64,000 nt of DNA, taken from the NCBI GenBank assembly GCA_030037545.1, contig JASHRF010000076.1, forward strand, positions 1 through 64,000. Direction: 5' to 3'. This document shows, piece by piece, positions 1 to 9,010 of the stretch; position 1 is the first letter of the stretch; each line of letters starts with the position of its first letter. A program made the position numbers and the translations under genes. The notes under the pieces are model-generated. The model made no database searches, was not told where the DNA came from, and saw only the letters and a list, made by a program, of their open reading frames with translations. The DNA comes from Acidobacteriaceae bacterium (GTDB taxonomy: Bacteria; Acidobacteriota; Terriglobia; Terriglobales; Acidobacteriaceae).

Positions 1-205
1 GGAACTGAACGCACAGGGGGCACTGCGGCTGGAGGGACGGAACTGGCAGATAGCCGGGGCGCTGGCGCATCAGCCGGTGCGGCTGGAGAGATATGGAAAC
101 CGCGTCTGGGTGTTCTATGCCAGCACCCTGCTGCGCCAGATCGACCTCGCCGGGCACGGGTCCACGATCGTGGACCCGTGCCCGGCGAACCTCCTCCAAC
201 TGTAA
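1..205 (+). CDS. Partial CDS (5' end outside window): C-terminal end of an IS transposase/integrase-like protein
   Basis: Frame 2 translates ...RNWQIAGALAHQPVRLERYGNRVWVFYASTLLRQIDLAGHGSTIVDPCPANLLQL*, resembling the C-terminal beta-barrel of IS481/Mu-type DDE transposases; followed by short direct repeats AACTGTAAAG(T/A)ATGTC at 198-213 and 222-237. Confidence 0.5.
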   Translation, partial: ELNAQGALRLEGRNWQIAGALAHQPVRLERYGNRVWVFYASTLLRQIDLAGHGSTIVDPCPANLLQL

Positions 206-249
206 AGTATGTCTGGAGACAAACTGTAAAGAATGTCCCGGCACTGGAC

Positions 250-318
250 AACTGAAGGCGTGCCCTTTCAAAACAGGGCGTGCCCTTTCAAAAACCCCAT
301 TTGAGCAACCGGTTCTAG
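250..318. repeat. Partial/degenerate copy of CTAG-bounded dispersed repeat (family 1)
   Basis: Two GGCGTGCCCTTTCAAAA units and right end GCAACCGGTTCTAG matching arms of other copies. Confidence 0.6.
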
Positions 319-414
319 TTTCATGAATCAGCGCGTTTCTGCGACGGCTCTTTCCCACTTCGTCTTCCCACAACGTTCCATCGTCCCTCCCATTACACTG
401 ATTCTTGCCCCTCC

Positions 415-2994
415 ATGCCGGAATACTGCGAAGTCGCGCTGCCTGTGCCGCTGGACCGCACGTTTACTTATGCCTTGCGGGACGGGCCGTCGCCGCAGCG
501 TGGCGCGCGGGTGATTGCGCCCTTTCGCAATGAGAAGCTGATCGGCGTGGTGGTGTCGCTGGCGGCACAGGCCCCGCAGGATTTTGAAGTGCGGCGGCTG
601 GAAGCGGTGCTCGACAAAGAGCCGCTGCTGGGCGAGCCGCTGCTGGCGCTGGCCGAATGGATCGCACAGTATTACCTGGCCCCGCTCGGCGAAGTGTTGC
701 GCGCCATGCTGCCATTGATGGCCGAGGTCCGCCGCACCGTTTATTACCGCATCACCGATCTGGGGCGCGACATGCTGGCGGACACGATGGATGGGGCAGA
801 CGGGTTCATAGGCGTGGGCGGAACTGCAGATCCTTCAACTCCGCTTGGCGCAAGGAGCGCGCCAAGCTTGGCTCAGGATGACATCTCAAGGTTTGTTCCT
901 GGCATTCGGCGACCTCGGCGGCAAAAGAAGCTTTCGGCGGAAGAGCAAGACATGGAGTTGCGGGTGCTTACGCGGCTGGCGGCGGGCGAGGCGATGAAGG
1001 TGTCGACGCTGCGTACGGCAACGGCCGCTTCGCTGCCGGGGCTGGCCTCGCTGGTTCGCAAAAAATGGATTGCGCGCGAAACCGCCGCAGCGGAGCGCGA
1101 TGCGCGGCGCATGGAGCGCTTTGCGGTGCTGGTTCCCGAAGCGCGGCTGCCGGCGCTCACGCAAAAGCAGCAGGCGATATTCGCTGAACTCGCCGCCTGC
1201 GGCGGGGAAATGCCGCTGACGGAGCTGCGCAATCGCGAGCTTTCTTCCTCCACATTGCAGACGCTGGTGCGCCGCCACCTGGTGCGCATTGAGGAACGCG
1301 CCGCAGCCTTTCATCTCGGCGGTTTGCCGCCGGCCTCAGCGGCGTTCGAACTCAACGCACCGCAGCAGCAGGCGCTGGCCACGATCGTGAATTCGCTGGG
1401 AGGGTTTCATGCGTTTCTGCTTCACGGCGTAACCGGCTCCGGGAAAACCGCGGTCTATCTCGCCGCCATGCAGCAGGCACTGGATCGCGGGCTCTCGTCC
1501 ATCCTGCTGGTTCCGGAGATCGGGCTTACACCGCAGACCGCCGGTTTGCTCGATCAGGCCTTCGGCCAGCGCGTGGCGCTGCTGCACTCCGGGCTCACGC
1601 CAGAAGAGCGCAGCGAGCAGTGGCGGCGCATCCGGCGCGGCGAAGCGCCGATCGTGGTGGGCACGCGCTCGGCCATCTTTGCGCCGGCGCCGAACCTGGG
1701 GCTCATCCTTGTGGATGAGGAGCACGACCAGAGCTACAAGCAGGAAGAGACGCCGCGCTACCATGCGCGCGACGTAGCCGTGATGCGCGCCAAGCTGGGA
1801 GGGTCGGTGGTGGTGCTGGGCTCGGCCACGCCCTCGCTGGAAAGCTGGCAGAACTCGGCGCAGGGCAAATATACGCGCATCGAGTTGCGCGAGCGGGTGA
1901 TGAACCGCCCGCTGCCGGCGGTCGAGCTCATCGACATGCGCCGCGAGTTTCAGGAGACGGGGCAGGAGCAGCTTTTTTCCCGTTCGCTCATCGAGCAGAC
2001 CCGAGCGGCGCTGGAACGCGGCGAGCAGGCGCTGATTCTGCTGAACCGGCGCGGCTATTCCTTCGCAGTGATCTGCCGCGCATGCGGTGAGAAGCTGGAG
2101 TGCCAGAACTGCGCCATCGCGCTCACGCATCACAAGCCGGCGGGGGAAGAAGCGGAGGTGGCGCCGGCGGGGCAGCGTTTGGAGTGCCACTACTGCGGCT
2201 ACCGGCGCACCGTTCCCACGCGCTGCCCCAAGTGCGACAGCGAACACTTGTATTACCTGGGCGCGGGCTCGCAGCAGGGCGAGGAGCGGCTGGCGGAGAT
2301 TTTTCCGGGCGCGCGCATGGGGCGCATGGATCGGGACACGGTGCGCGGCCGCGGAGATTTGGAGAGATTGCTGGCGCGGCTGCATTCGGGCGAGATCAAC
2401 CTGCTGGTGGGCACGCAGATGATCGCCAAGGGCCACGACATTCACGGCGTGACGCTGGTGGGGGTGGTGGGCTGCGATCACGCGCTCTCGCTGCCTGATT
2501 TTCGCGCCGCCGAACGCGTCTTCCAACTGATGACGCAAGTGTCCGGCCGAGCCGGCCGAGGAGAATTGCCGGGGCGGGTGGTGGTGCAGACTTATTATCC
2601 CGATCACTACGCGATTATGGCCGCGACTTCACACGACTACGCTGCTTTTGCCGAGCGCGAGCTGAAATATCGCCGCTGGATGCACTATCCGCCCTTCGGG
2701 GCGCTGGCCAATGTGCTGGTGCAGTCGCAGAAGTTGGAAGAGGCGGCGGGGTGGGCGGCGGTGCTGGGCAAGTACCTGGTCCGAAATCAAAACGGCGGAG
2801 CCGTGCGGGTGCTGGGGCCCTGCACGGCGCCCATTGCGCGTATCAAGGGCGTCTATCGCTTTCACCTGATTCTGAAGGGCGCATCGCGCAAGGCGCTCAA
2901 CGTGGCGCTGCGCGGAATGTTGGACGACGCCGAAAAATCAGGCGTGCCGCGCCGCAACTTAATCGTGGATGTGGATGCATTGCGGCTGATGTAA
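415..2994 (+). CDS. priA: Primosomal protein N' (replication restart helicase PriA)
   Basis: Walker A GVTGSGKT, DEEHDQSYKQEETPRYHARDVA, zinc-binding cysteines CRACGEKLECQNC...CHYCGYRRTVPTRCPKC. Confidence 0.97.
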   Translation: MPEYCEVALPVPLDRTFTYALRDGPSPQRGARVIAPFRNEKLIGVVVSLAAQAPQDFEVRRLEAVLDKEPLLGEPLLALAEWIAQYYLAPLGEVLRAMLPLMAEVRRTVYYRITDLGRDMLADTMDGADGFIGVGGTADPSTPLGARSAPSLAQDDISRFVPGIRRPRRQKKLSAEEQDMELRVLTRLAAGEAMKVSTLRTATAASLPGLASLVRKKWIARETAAAERDARRMERFAVLVPEARLPALTQKQQAIFAELAACGGEMPLTELRNRELSSSTLQTLVRRHLVRIEERAAAFHLGGLPPASAAFELNAPQQQALATIVNSLGGFHAFLLHGVTGSGKTAVYLAAMQQALDRGLSSILLVPEIGLTPQTAGLLDQAFGQRVALLHSGLTPEERSEQWRRIRRGEAPIVVGTRSAIFAPAPNLGLILVDEEHDQSYKQEETPRYHARDVAVMRAKLGGSVVVLGSATPSLESWQNSAQGKYTRIELRERVMNRPLPAVELIDMRREFQETGQEQLFSRSLIEQTRAALERGEQALILLNRRGYSFAVICRACGEKLECQNCAIALTHHKPAGEEAEVAPAGQRLECHYCGYRRTVPTRCPKCDSEHLYYLGAGSQQGEERLAEIFPGARMGRMDRDTVRGRGDLERLLARLHSGEINLLVGTQMIAKGHDIHGVTLVGVVGCDHALSLPDFRAAERVFQLMTQVSGRAGRGELPGRVVVQTYYPDHYAIMAATSHDYAAFAERELKYRRWMHYPPFGALANVLVQSQKLEEAAGWAAVLGKYLVRNQNGGAVRVLGPCTAPIARIKGVYRFHLILKGASRKALNVALRGMLDDAEKSGVPRRNLIVDVDALRLM
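826..883. repeat. Family 2 hairpin repeat, copy located inside priA
   Basis: GCAGATCCTTC...CTTGGCGC/GCGCCAAG hairpin...CAGGATGACA, same ends as intergenic copies at 15013, 32763, 46881, 62536. Confidence 0.75.
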
Positions 2995-3024
2995 TGCCTA
3001 ACCTCGTCGCACGAGAGCAGGTGC

Positions 3025-3186
3025 ATGAGCTCAACCGAAGTTCGCCGGAAGCCGTGGAAGAACTACCTATGGCAGATGCGAGACCTGGGACACCCAAGTT
3101 ATTGGACACGAGCACGAAATCGCGGAGTCATGGCCTCCGCTTGGAGGAAGCTTCGACGGGCCGAGCGGATCGAAACCAGAGCCTAG
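3025..3186 (+). CDS. Putative 53-aa Trp/Arg-rich small protein (not in supplied ORF track)
   Basis: ATG at 3025: MSSTEVRRKPWKNYLWQMRDLGHPSYWTRARNRGVMASAWRKLRRAERIETRA*; composition looks protein-like; stop TAG lies in repeat arm. Confidence 0.5.
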   Translation: MSSTEVRRKPWKNYLWQMRDLGHPSYWTRARNRGVMASAWRKLRRAERIETRA

Positions 3187-3318
3187 CAGCCTGTGGCGAA
3201 AGTCAAAAATTCGGGAAAAACCATTCCTCAGCGGCTAAAGCCGCATTGATTTGAGACCGCTTACGGCACGGCTGAAGCCGTGCCCTTTCAAAACTCGACT
3301 TTTACCACAGGCTGCTAG
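3183..3318. repeat. CTAG-bounded MITE-like element (family 1)
   Basis: Perfect inverted repeat GCCTAGCAGCCTGTGG (3181-3196) / CCACAGGCTGCTAGGC (3305-3320); internal hairpins GCGGCTAAAGCCGC and GGCACGGCTGAAGCCGTGCC. Confidence 0.85.
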
Positions 3319-3611
3319 GCCTGGGACTGCGCCCCACTGCCGTTTTCGAGCGAGTGCAGCTCCTTGCCGGGCTTGAAACGAACGGCTTTGCCCGGAGCGA
3401 TGCTGACCTCAGTCCCAGTGCGGGGATTGCGGCCAATGCCGGTTTTGCGAGCGCGGACGCTGAAGACGCCAAATCCGCGCAGCTCAATGCGCTCGCCTGC
3501 GGCGAGAGCCTGCTTGAGGCCTTCGAAAACGGTATCCACGGCCGCTTCAGCCTTGGTGCGCGGCAGGCCGGTGCGTTCGATCACCTGATGGACGATGTCC
3601 TGCTTGATCAC
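3315..3611 (-). CDS. HU/IHF family DNA-binding protein
   Basis: MIKQDIVHQVIERTGLPRTKAEAAVDTVFEGLKQALAAGERIELRGFGVFSVRARKTGIGRNPRTGTEVSIAPGKAVRFKPGKEL. Confidence 0.97.
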   Translation of the reverse strand: MIKQDIVHQVIERTGLPRTKAEAAVDTVFEGLKQALAAGERIELRGFGVFSVRARKTGIGRNPRTGTEVSIAPGKAVRFKPGKELHSLENGSGAQSQA

Positions 3612-3880
3612 GAGTAACCTCAGGGGCGCGGATGTTGGCCATGCTGCGCCCTACACCGCCTATGGTACAGATTTTGCGGGAATTATGGAACTGGGAATGG
3701 CGTTGCGCGCTGGGAAGGCTGAGGAAATCGGGATTTGAGATGCAAGTGCAGCCACGGGGTGCGAATTGGAGCGGGTTTTCCGCAGATGTATCCGTTGTCA
3801 ACCCCCAAACGGTTCCGTAAGATGAAGTTTCGAATCTTCCCGCCACTTTTCCCGGGCAAACCGGCGCGAACAGGAGATGC

Positions 3881-4435
3881 ATGTCCATTCAAAGCGATGG
3901 CTGGATTCGCGAGCAGGCCCTTGAGCACGGGATGATTGAGCCGTTCAGCGAGAAGCAGGTGGCCAGTGGTGTCATTTCCTACGGGCTTTCCTCCTACGGC
4001 TACGATCTGAGGGTCAGCGACGAGTTCAAGATCTTCACCAACGTCAATAGCGCCATCATCGACCCCAAAGCCTTCGATGAGCGCTCTTTCGTCTCGGTGC
4101 GTGCCGATTCGGTGATCATTCCTCCCAACTCCTTTGCCCTGGCTCGCTCGGTGGAATATTTTCGGATTCCACGCGATGTGCTGACGATTTGCGTGGGCAA
4201 GTCGACCTACGCCCGCTGCGGCATTCTCGTGAACGTGACGCCTTTCGAGCCGGAGTGGGAGGGCTTTGTTACCCTGGAAATCTCCAATACCACCCCTCTG
4301 CCGGCGCGGGTCTACGCCAACGAAGGACTTTGCCAGATTCTCTTCTTCCGCTCCGACCGAACGTGCCAAATCAGCTATGCTGATCGTAAGGGAAAGTATC
4401 AAAAGCAACAGGGAATCGTGCTGCCCAAGCTCTGA
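3881..4435 (+). CDS. dcd: dCTP deaminase
   Basis: [22 protein letters not shown]...[46 protein letters not shown]. Confidence 0.97.
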   Translation: MSIQSDGWIREQALEHGMIEPFSEKQVASGVISYGLSSYGYDLRVSDEFKIFTNVNSAIIDPKAFDERSFVSVRADSVIIPPNSFALARSVEYFRIPRDVLTICVGKSTYARCGILVNVTPFEPEWEGFVTLEISNTTPLPARVYANEGLCQILFFRSDRTCQISYADRKGKYQKQQGIVLPKL

Positions 4436-4555
4436 GATGGGGTGCGAGCCTGGCTGATGGGCATGATCAAAGCCCGAAGCCTTTCCTGCAGTCTTGTAGC
4501 CGCCTACCGGCTTCGCGTTCATGCCTGGTTTTCTTGCCGCTTACGGGAGCTGAAA

Positions 4556-5263
4556 ATGTCAGCCATTGCGAAGGCTGGCTCGATCCGCATCGGCCTGGTG
4601 GCCGACGAGCCAATTCGGATTGCGGGCCTGGCCAGTGTTTTCGATCAACCGTGCCAGCCGGGTAAGCCACAGCTCATACCCGTTCCGGGAACCACCGAAG
4701 AGCTCCTGGCCGGCGATCCGCCGGAGTACATCGTGATCGATCTGCACGCCGCGGCGGGAGTGGCGGCCATTGAAGCAGTTCACCGCGCCCGGCCGAATAT
4801 TCGCCTAATTGTCATTGGCCCGGAGGGCGACGAAGAGTTGGTGATGAACTCGATTGTGGCCGGAGCCAGGGCTTATCTGGCTCCCACGGCCGGTCCTGAG
4901 GTCGTGCGCCAGGCCATCGAGGTGGTTACCGGCGGCTCGATCTGGGCGCCGCGCCGTCTGCTTTCCCGGCTCATCGACCGGCTCCTTAAGGTTCCGGAAG
5001 CCACCCTGGCCGCGCATCCCCGGCTTACGGAGAGGGAGCGCCAGGTTCTGGAACTGATCCTGATGGCCCGGTCAAATCGTGAGATCGCTTCCAAGCTGGG
5101 CATCGAGGAACGCACCGTGAAGGCCTACGTGGGCCGCCTGATGCGCAAAACGGGCGCCGATAACCGCATCAAGCTATCCATGTCGCCCGTGAGCATGGCG
5201 CTGTTTCCTGGAATTGCCGGCCGGCAGGGTTCCAAGGCGAGGGGTCATGTTACTAATTCATAG
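4556..5263 (+). CDS. LuxR/NarL-family DNA-binding response regulator
   Basis: Receiver-like N-terminus; C-terminal LTERERQVLELILMARSNREIASKLGIEERTVKAYVGRLMRKTGADNRIKL HTH. Confidence 0.92.
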   Translation: MSAIAKAGSIRIGLVADEPIRIAGLASVFDQPCQPGKPQLIPVPGTTEELLAGDPPEYIVIDLHAAAGVAAIEAVHRARPNIRLIVIGPEGDEELVMNSIVAGARAYLAPTAGPEVVRQAIEVVTGGSIWAPRRLLSRLIDRLLKVPEATLAAHPRLTERERQVLELILMARSNREIASKLGIEERTVKAYVGRLMRKTGADNRIKLSMSPVSMALFPGIAGRQGSKARGHVTNS

Positions 5264-5359
5264 AAATAATGGTTACTAAAAGCCATTGACCTTAAGTACT
5301 CTTGTGTTACTTTCGAATTTCCAGCACTCTATTTCCAGAAACAACGCAGATCTGGGGAA

Positions 5360-5411
5360 AGGAGTTCCCAGGCAGCATGTTTTCCATGATGCCTGTGAAC
5401 TCCTATTTTTT
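5360..5411 (+). terminator. Long stem-loop followed by T-run (intrinsic terminator, possibly the 3' end of a small RNA)
   Basis: AGGAGTTCCCAGGCAGCATG / CATGATGCCTGTGAACTCCT: 20-bp stem with 2 mismatches, 5-nt loop, then ATTTTTT. Confidence 0.75.
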
Positions 5412-5783
5412 CGCGCCGCACTGACCGGTGCGAGCCCGGCCCAGCCAATTGGCGGTTTCGAAGCGTGTTTCTCCTCCAGCCCTCCCCTCTACCGCTAACC
5501 CCCGATTTTCATTTGACCGTGTTTCTACGGCCGGCCGTTTTTTTGCGTGAATCCGCGCCGGCAGGTTCCCGGCGCGGCGCCTTTGCACAGAGCTGCCGGC
5601 GGAAATCCGGGACGGATGCTGTAGTCTGGTCAAGGAGACCGTGGGAAGATTCCTTGAAAATCCGGCGCGTCCCATGCGCTTCCCAAGGCATTTCTCCGAA
5701 TGTCTGATGTCCTGGGGACGGCTTTGTCCCCAACCTTCACCTTCACGCCACCGCGGCCGGCGCCGCGGCATGAGGATACGGAT

Positions 5784-6476
5784 ATGAAGAAGACCATTTC
5801 TTGTCTCTGCCTGTGCTTCCTGATCGCATCCACGAGCGCTTTTGCGGCTTCCACGCGGGCCGATTTGCAGAACCGCATCGACGCAGCCAAGGTTGTCCTC
5901 GACCAGATTATGAACGCGCAGGACCGCACCATCCCCACCGACATTCTTCGCTCCGCCACCTGCGTAGCCGTGGTTCCCGGAATGATCAAGGGAGCATTTG
6001 TCTTCGGCGCGCAATACGGGCAGGGCGTGGTCACCTGCCGCACCGGCCACGGCTGGAGCGGTCCGGTGTTTATCCGCATGGCGGGCGGGTCATTTGGATT
6101 TCAAATCGGAGGACAATCTACGGACCTGATCCTGGTTGCGGTGAACGATCGCGGGTTCCAGGACCTGCTCAAGAGCAAGTTCAAGATCGGCGGCGATGCC
6201 TCGGCGGCGGCCGGGCCAGTGGGCCGCGCCGGCCAGGCCTCGACCGACTGGAGGATGAACGCCGAGCTGCTCAGCTACTCGCGCAACAAAGGGCTGTTTG
6301 CCGGAATCGACCTGGACGGAACCAGCGTGACGCAGAACAAGGAAGATACCGACACCTACTACGGCGCTCCGGAGACGTTTGAGCAGGTGCTGCGCGGCCA
6401 GGTCGCGGTGCCGAGGGGCGCGGTTCCGTTTGTGCGCACCGTGGCCCACGACTTTGTGGTTGCGCGCGGCCACTAA
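5784..6476 (+). CDS. Secreted lipid-binding SYLF (YSC84-like) domain protein
   Basis: Signal peptide MKKTISCLCLCFLIASTSAFAA; SATCVAVVPGMIKGAFVFGAQYGQGVVTCR...GGSFGFQIGGQSTDLILV. Confidence 0.94.
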   Translation: MKKTISCLCLCFLIASTSAFAASTRADLQNRIDAAKVVLDQIMNAQDRTIPTDILRSATCVAVVPGMIKGAFVFGAQYGQGVVTCRTGHGWSGPVFIRMAGGSFGFQIGGQSTDLILVAVNDRGFQDLLKSKFKIGGDASAAAGPVGRAGQASTDWRMNAELLSYSRNKGLFAGIDLDGTSVTQNKEDTDTYYGAPETFEQVLRGQVAVPRGAVPFVRTVAHDFVVARGH

Positions 6477-6612
6477 ATTCGAACCGAAATCTCCGCATCC
6501 CCGCTTGCGGCGTGGTCCGAGAAAAGATGGGAAACCATCGAGCGAGTTCGTCTGCATTGCGTCGAGAAAATGTTTTCCCGGTCCCTGAAGCTACAATGAA
6601 GGTCGGTTTTCC

Positions 6613-7515
6613 ATGCGCGAGAACGTCGAATACTGGATTGTGGTGGCAGTCGCGCGCGCGTTAGGGCGTCTGCCGCGCGCGGTGGCGCGCCTGTGTTCGT
6701 CGGCTCTGGCTTTTGCCGTGTACTGGTGTTTTGGGCGCCTGCGCGCCGTGGGAGAGCGGAACCTCGCACTGGCTCTACCCACACTCTCGTCCCAGACCAA
6801 GAAAAAGATCCTGCGGGGCGTATACCGGCACCTCGGCTATCAACTGGTCGAGTTCTGCCGCATGACGCGCTACACGCCCGGGAACACCCGCAATTGGCTG
6901 CGCACCGAAGGCCTGGAACATTACCTGGCGGCTGAGGCGCGCGGCAAGGGCGTTCTTATCCTTACCGGCCACCTGGGAGCGTGGGAGGTTTCCAGCTTTT
7001 ACCACTCCATGATGGGCCACCCCATGGGCATGGTGATCCGGCGGCTCGACAACCGGCGGCTGGACGTTTACGTGAACCGCATCCGCTGCCTGCATGGCAA
7101 CTACGTGCTGCACAAGGACGATTTTGGGCGCGGGCTGCTGACCGCGATGCGCCAGGGCGGCGGCACGGTGGGCATCCTGATGGATACGAATATGACGCCT
7201 CCGCAGGGCGCGTTTGTGCGCTTTTTCGGGATCGAGGCCTGCACGGCCACCGGCTTGGCGCACGTGGCGCGCAAAACCGGCGCCGCGGTGGTACCCGGAT
7301 TCATGATCTGGGACCCGGACGAGCGTTGCTATACTCTCCGCTTTGGTCCCGAAGTCCCCATGCCGCACAGCGGCGATGCCGCCGCCGATATTCTGGAAGG
7401 AACGCAGCGTGCAACAAGCGAAATCGAAACCTGGGTGCGGCGCTATCCTGACCAGTGGCTATGGATTCACCGGCGCTGGAAGACGCGTCCGCCGGGTGAG
7501 GCGCCGCTCTACTGA
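6613..7515 (+). CDS. Lysophospholipid/lauroyl acyltransferase family protein (LpxL/HtrB-like)
   Basis: LTGHLGAWE acyltransferase motif, GGGTVGILMDTNMTPPQGAFVRFFG, C-terminal PDQWLWIHRRWKTRP. Confidence 0.93.
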   Translation: MRENVEYWIVVAVARALGRLPRAVARLCSSALAFAVYWCFGRLRAVGERNLALALPTLSSQTKKKILRGVYRHLGYQLVEFCRMTRYTPGNTRNWLRTEGLEHYLAAEARGKGVLILTGHLGAWEVSSFYHSMMGHPMGMVIRRLDNRRLDVYVNRIRCLHGNYVLHKDDFGRGLLTAMRQGGGTVGILMDTNMTPPQGAFVRFFGIEACTATGLAHVARKTGAAVVPGFMIWDPDERCYTLRFGPEVPMPHSGDAAADILEGTQRATSEIETWVRRYPDQWLWIHRRWKTRPPGEAPLY

Positions 7516-7541
7516 TCTCAAATCTTTCCAGGAGGGTGCGC

Positions 7542-8609
7542 ATGACCATCGGCGAACTGATTAAGACTCTGGGCGGAAAGCTGGCGCAGGGCGACCAGGA
7601 GTGGCCGGTAGACGGGGTGAGCTCGCGCCAGTTCGCCAGCCCCTCCGAAATTGTCTTTGCCGAGGATGGCGCCGCTGCCAGGGCCGCGCTGGAGAGCTAC
7701 GCAGGCTTGGTCGTACTGCGCGCGGGAATCCTCGCCGGGTATCCGGCTGACAAGAACATCGTGGAGAACGATCATCCGCGGCTCTGGTTTGCGCGCGCGG
7801 GGCAGCTGCTGAAACCGATGCTGCCCTCGACGGGGGTTCACCCAAAGGCGGTAATCGGCGAAATGGTGCAACTGGGCGAGAACGTGACCGTGGGCCCCGG
7901 TGCGGTTCTCGAAAACTACGTGCACGTGGGCTCAGGGACGCGCATCGAGGCCGGCGCAGTCATCGGCGAGGGTGTGCGCATCGGCGAGCAGTGCCGCATT
8001 TATCCGCGCGTGGTCGTTTATCCGGGAACGGCGATCGGAAACTGGGTGACCGTCCACGCCGGAGCGGTGCTGGGCTCGGACGGTTTCGGCTACGTGCGCG
8101 ACCCGGCGAGCGGCGCGTACACGCAGTTTCCACAGCAGGGCGCGCTGATGATTGAAGACGATGTGGAGATCGGCGCCAACAGCACCATCGACCGCGGCGC
8201 GCTGGCCGAGACCCACATCCGACGCGGCGTAAAGATAGACAACCTGGTGCACGTAGGGCACAACTGCGATGTGGGCGAGGACGTAATTCTGGTTGCGCTC
8301 ACCGGCATCTCCGGCTCGTCGAGTATCGGCCGCGGCGCGGTGCTGGCAGGCCAGGTGGGCATCGGCGATCATGCGCATGTGGGAGAAGGCGTGATTCTTG
8401 GCGGACAATCCGGCGTGTTCAGCGGGAAGACGGTGTCAAAGGAAGGTTTGCCGCCGGGCACGGTACTCTACGGCACGCCGGCGCGGCCGTTGAAGCAGGT
8501 GTTGCGCGAACAGGCAGTGCTGGCGCGGTTGACGAAAGCAGAAAGGGCGGGGAAGAAAGAGGCAGGGACTAGAGAAGCAGGGACCAAGGGACCAGGGGCC
8601 AGGGATTAG
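7542..8609 (+). CDS. lpxD: UDP-3-O-(3-hydroxymyristoyl)glucosamine N-acyltransferase
   Basis: Left-handed beta-helix hexapeptide repeats, LGSDGFGY...IEIGANSTIDRGAL...KIDNLVHVGHNC; AGGAGGG upstream of ATG. Confidence 0.96.
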   Translation: MTIGELIKTLGGKLAQGDQEWPVDGVSSRQFASPSEIVFAEDGAAARAALESYAGLVVLRAGILAGYPADKNIVENDHPRLWFARAGQLLKPMLPSTGVHPKAVIGEMVQLGENVTVGPGAVLENYVHVGSGTRIEAGAVIGEGVRIGEQCRIYPRVVVYPGTAIGNWVTVHAGAVLGSDGFGYVRDPASGAYTQFPQQGALMIEDDVEIGANSTIDRGALAETHIRRGVKIDNLVHVGHNCDVGEDVILVALTGISGSSSIGRGAVLAGQVGIGDHAHVGEGVILGGQSGVFSGKTVSKEGLPPGTVLYGTPARPLKQVLREQAVLARLTKAERAGKKEAGTREAGTKGPGARD

Positions 8610-8659
8610 AAGCGAAGCGCGTCCACGATGCGCGAATCACGATCCGCGAATCACCTTTT

Positions 8660-8887
8660 CTAAAAGGGCTTTTCGGTGAGAAACGGCTCGGGCTTGAGCG
8701 AGCCGTCGCGCTGCTTGACGAGCATCCGCACCTTGCCTTCGGCGGCGTCGAGCTCCTGTTTGCAGGCAGCCGACAGCGCCACTCCTTCTTCGAACAGCTT
8801 CAACGATTCTTCGAGGGCCAGATCGCCTTTTTCCAGTTGCTCGACGATCGATTCAAGTTTCTTCAGCGATTCTTCAAACGATGGCAT
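8660..8887 (-). CDS. xseB: Exodeoxyribonuclease VII small subunit
   Basis: [38 protein letters not shown]. Confidence 0.95.
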   Translation of the reverse strand: MPSFEESLKKLESIVEQLEKGDLALEESLKLFEEGVALSAACKQELDAAEGKVRMLVKQRDGSLKPEPFLTEKPF

Positions 8888-9010
8888 ACGAGCCGGCTCC
8901 GCGTGTTGAGTGGAAGCATCAGGATACTTGATTGGGGCCGAATCATGAGCTGGTCCGGTGGAAGGCCACCGCTCCCCGGGTCGCGTCGAGAAGTGGTTTC
9001 GGTGCGGAAG

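Noticed and set aside
1336-2607. Long minus-strand ORF antisense to priA (423 aa)
   Set aside because: Arginine/histidine/glutamine-rich shadow ORF produced by high GC opposite a clear PriA gene.
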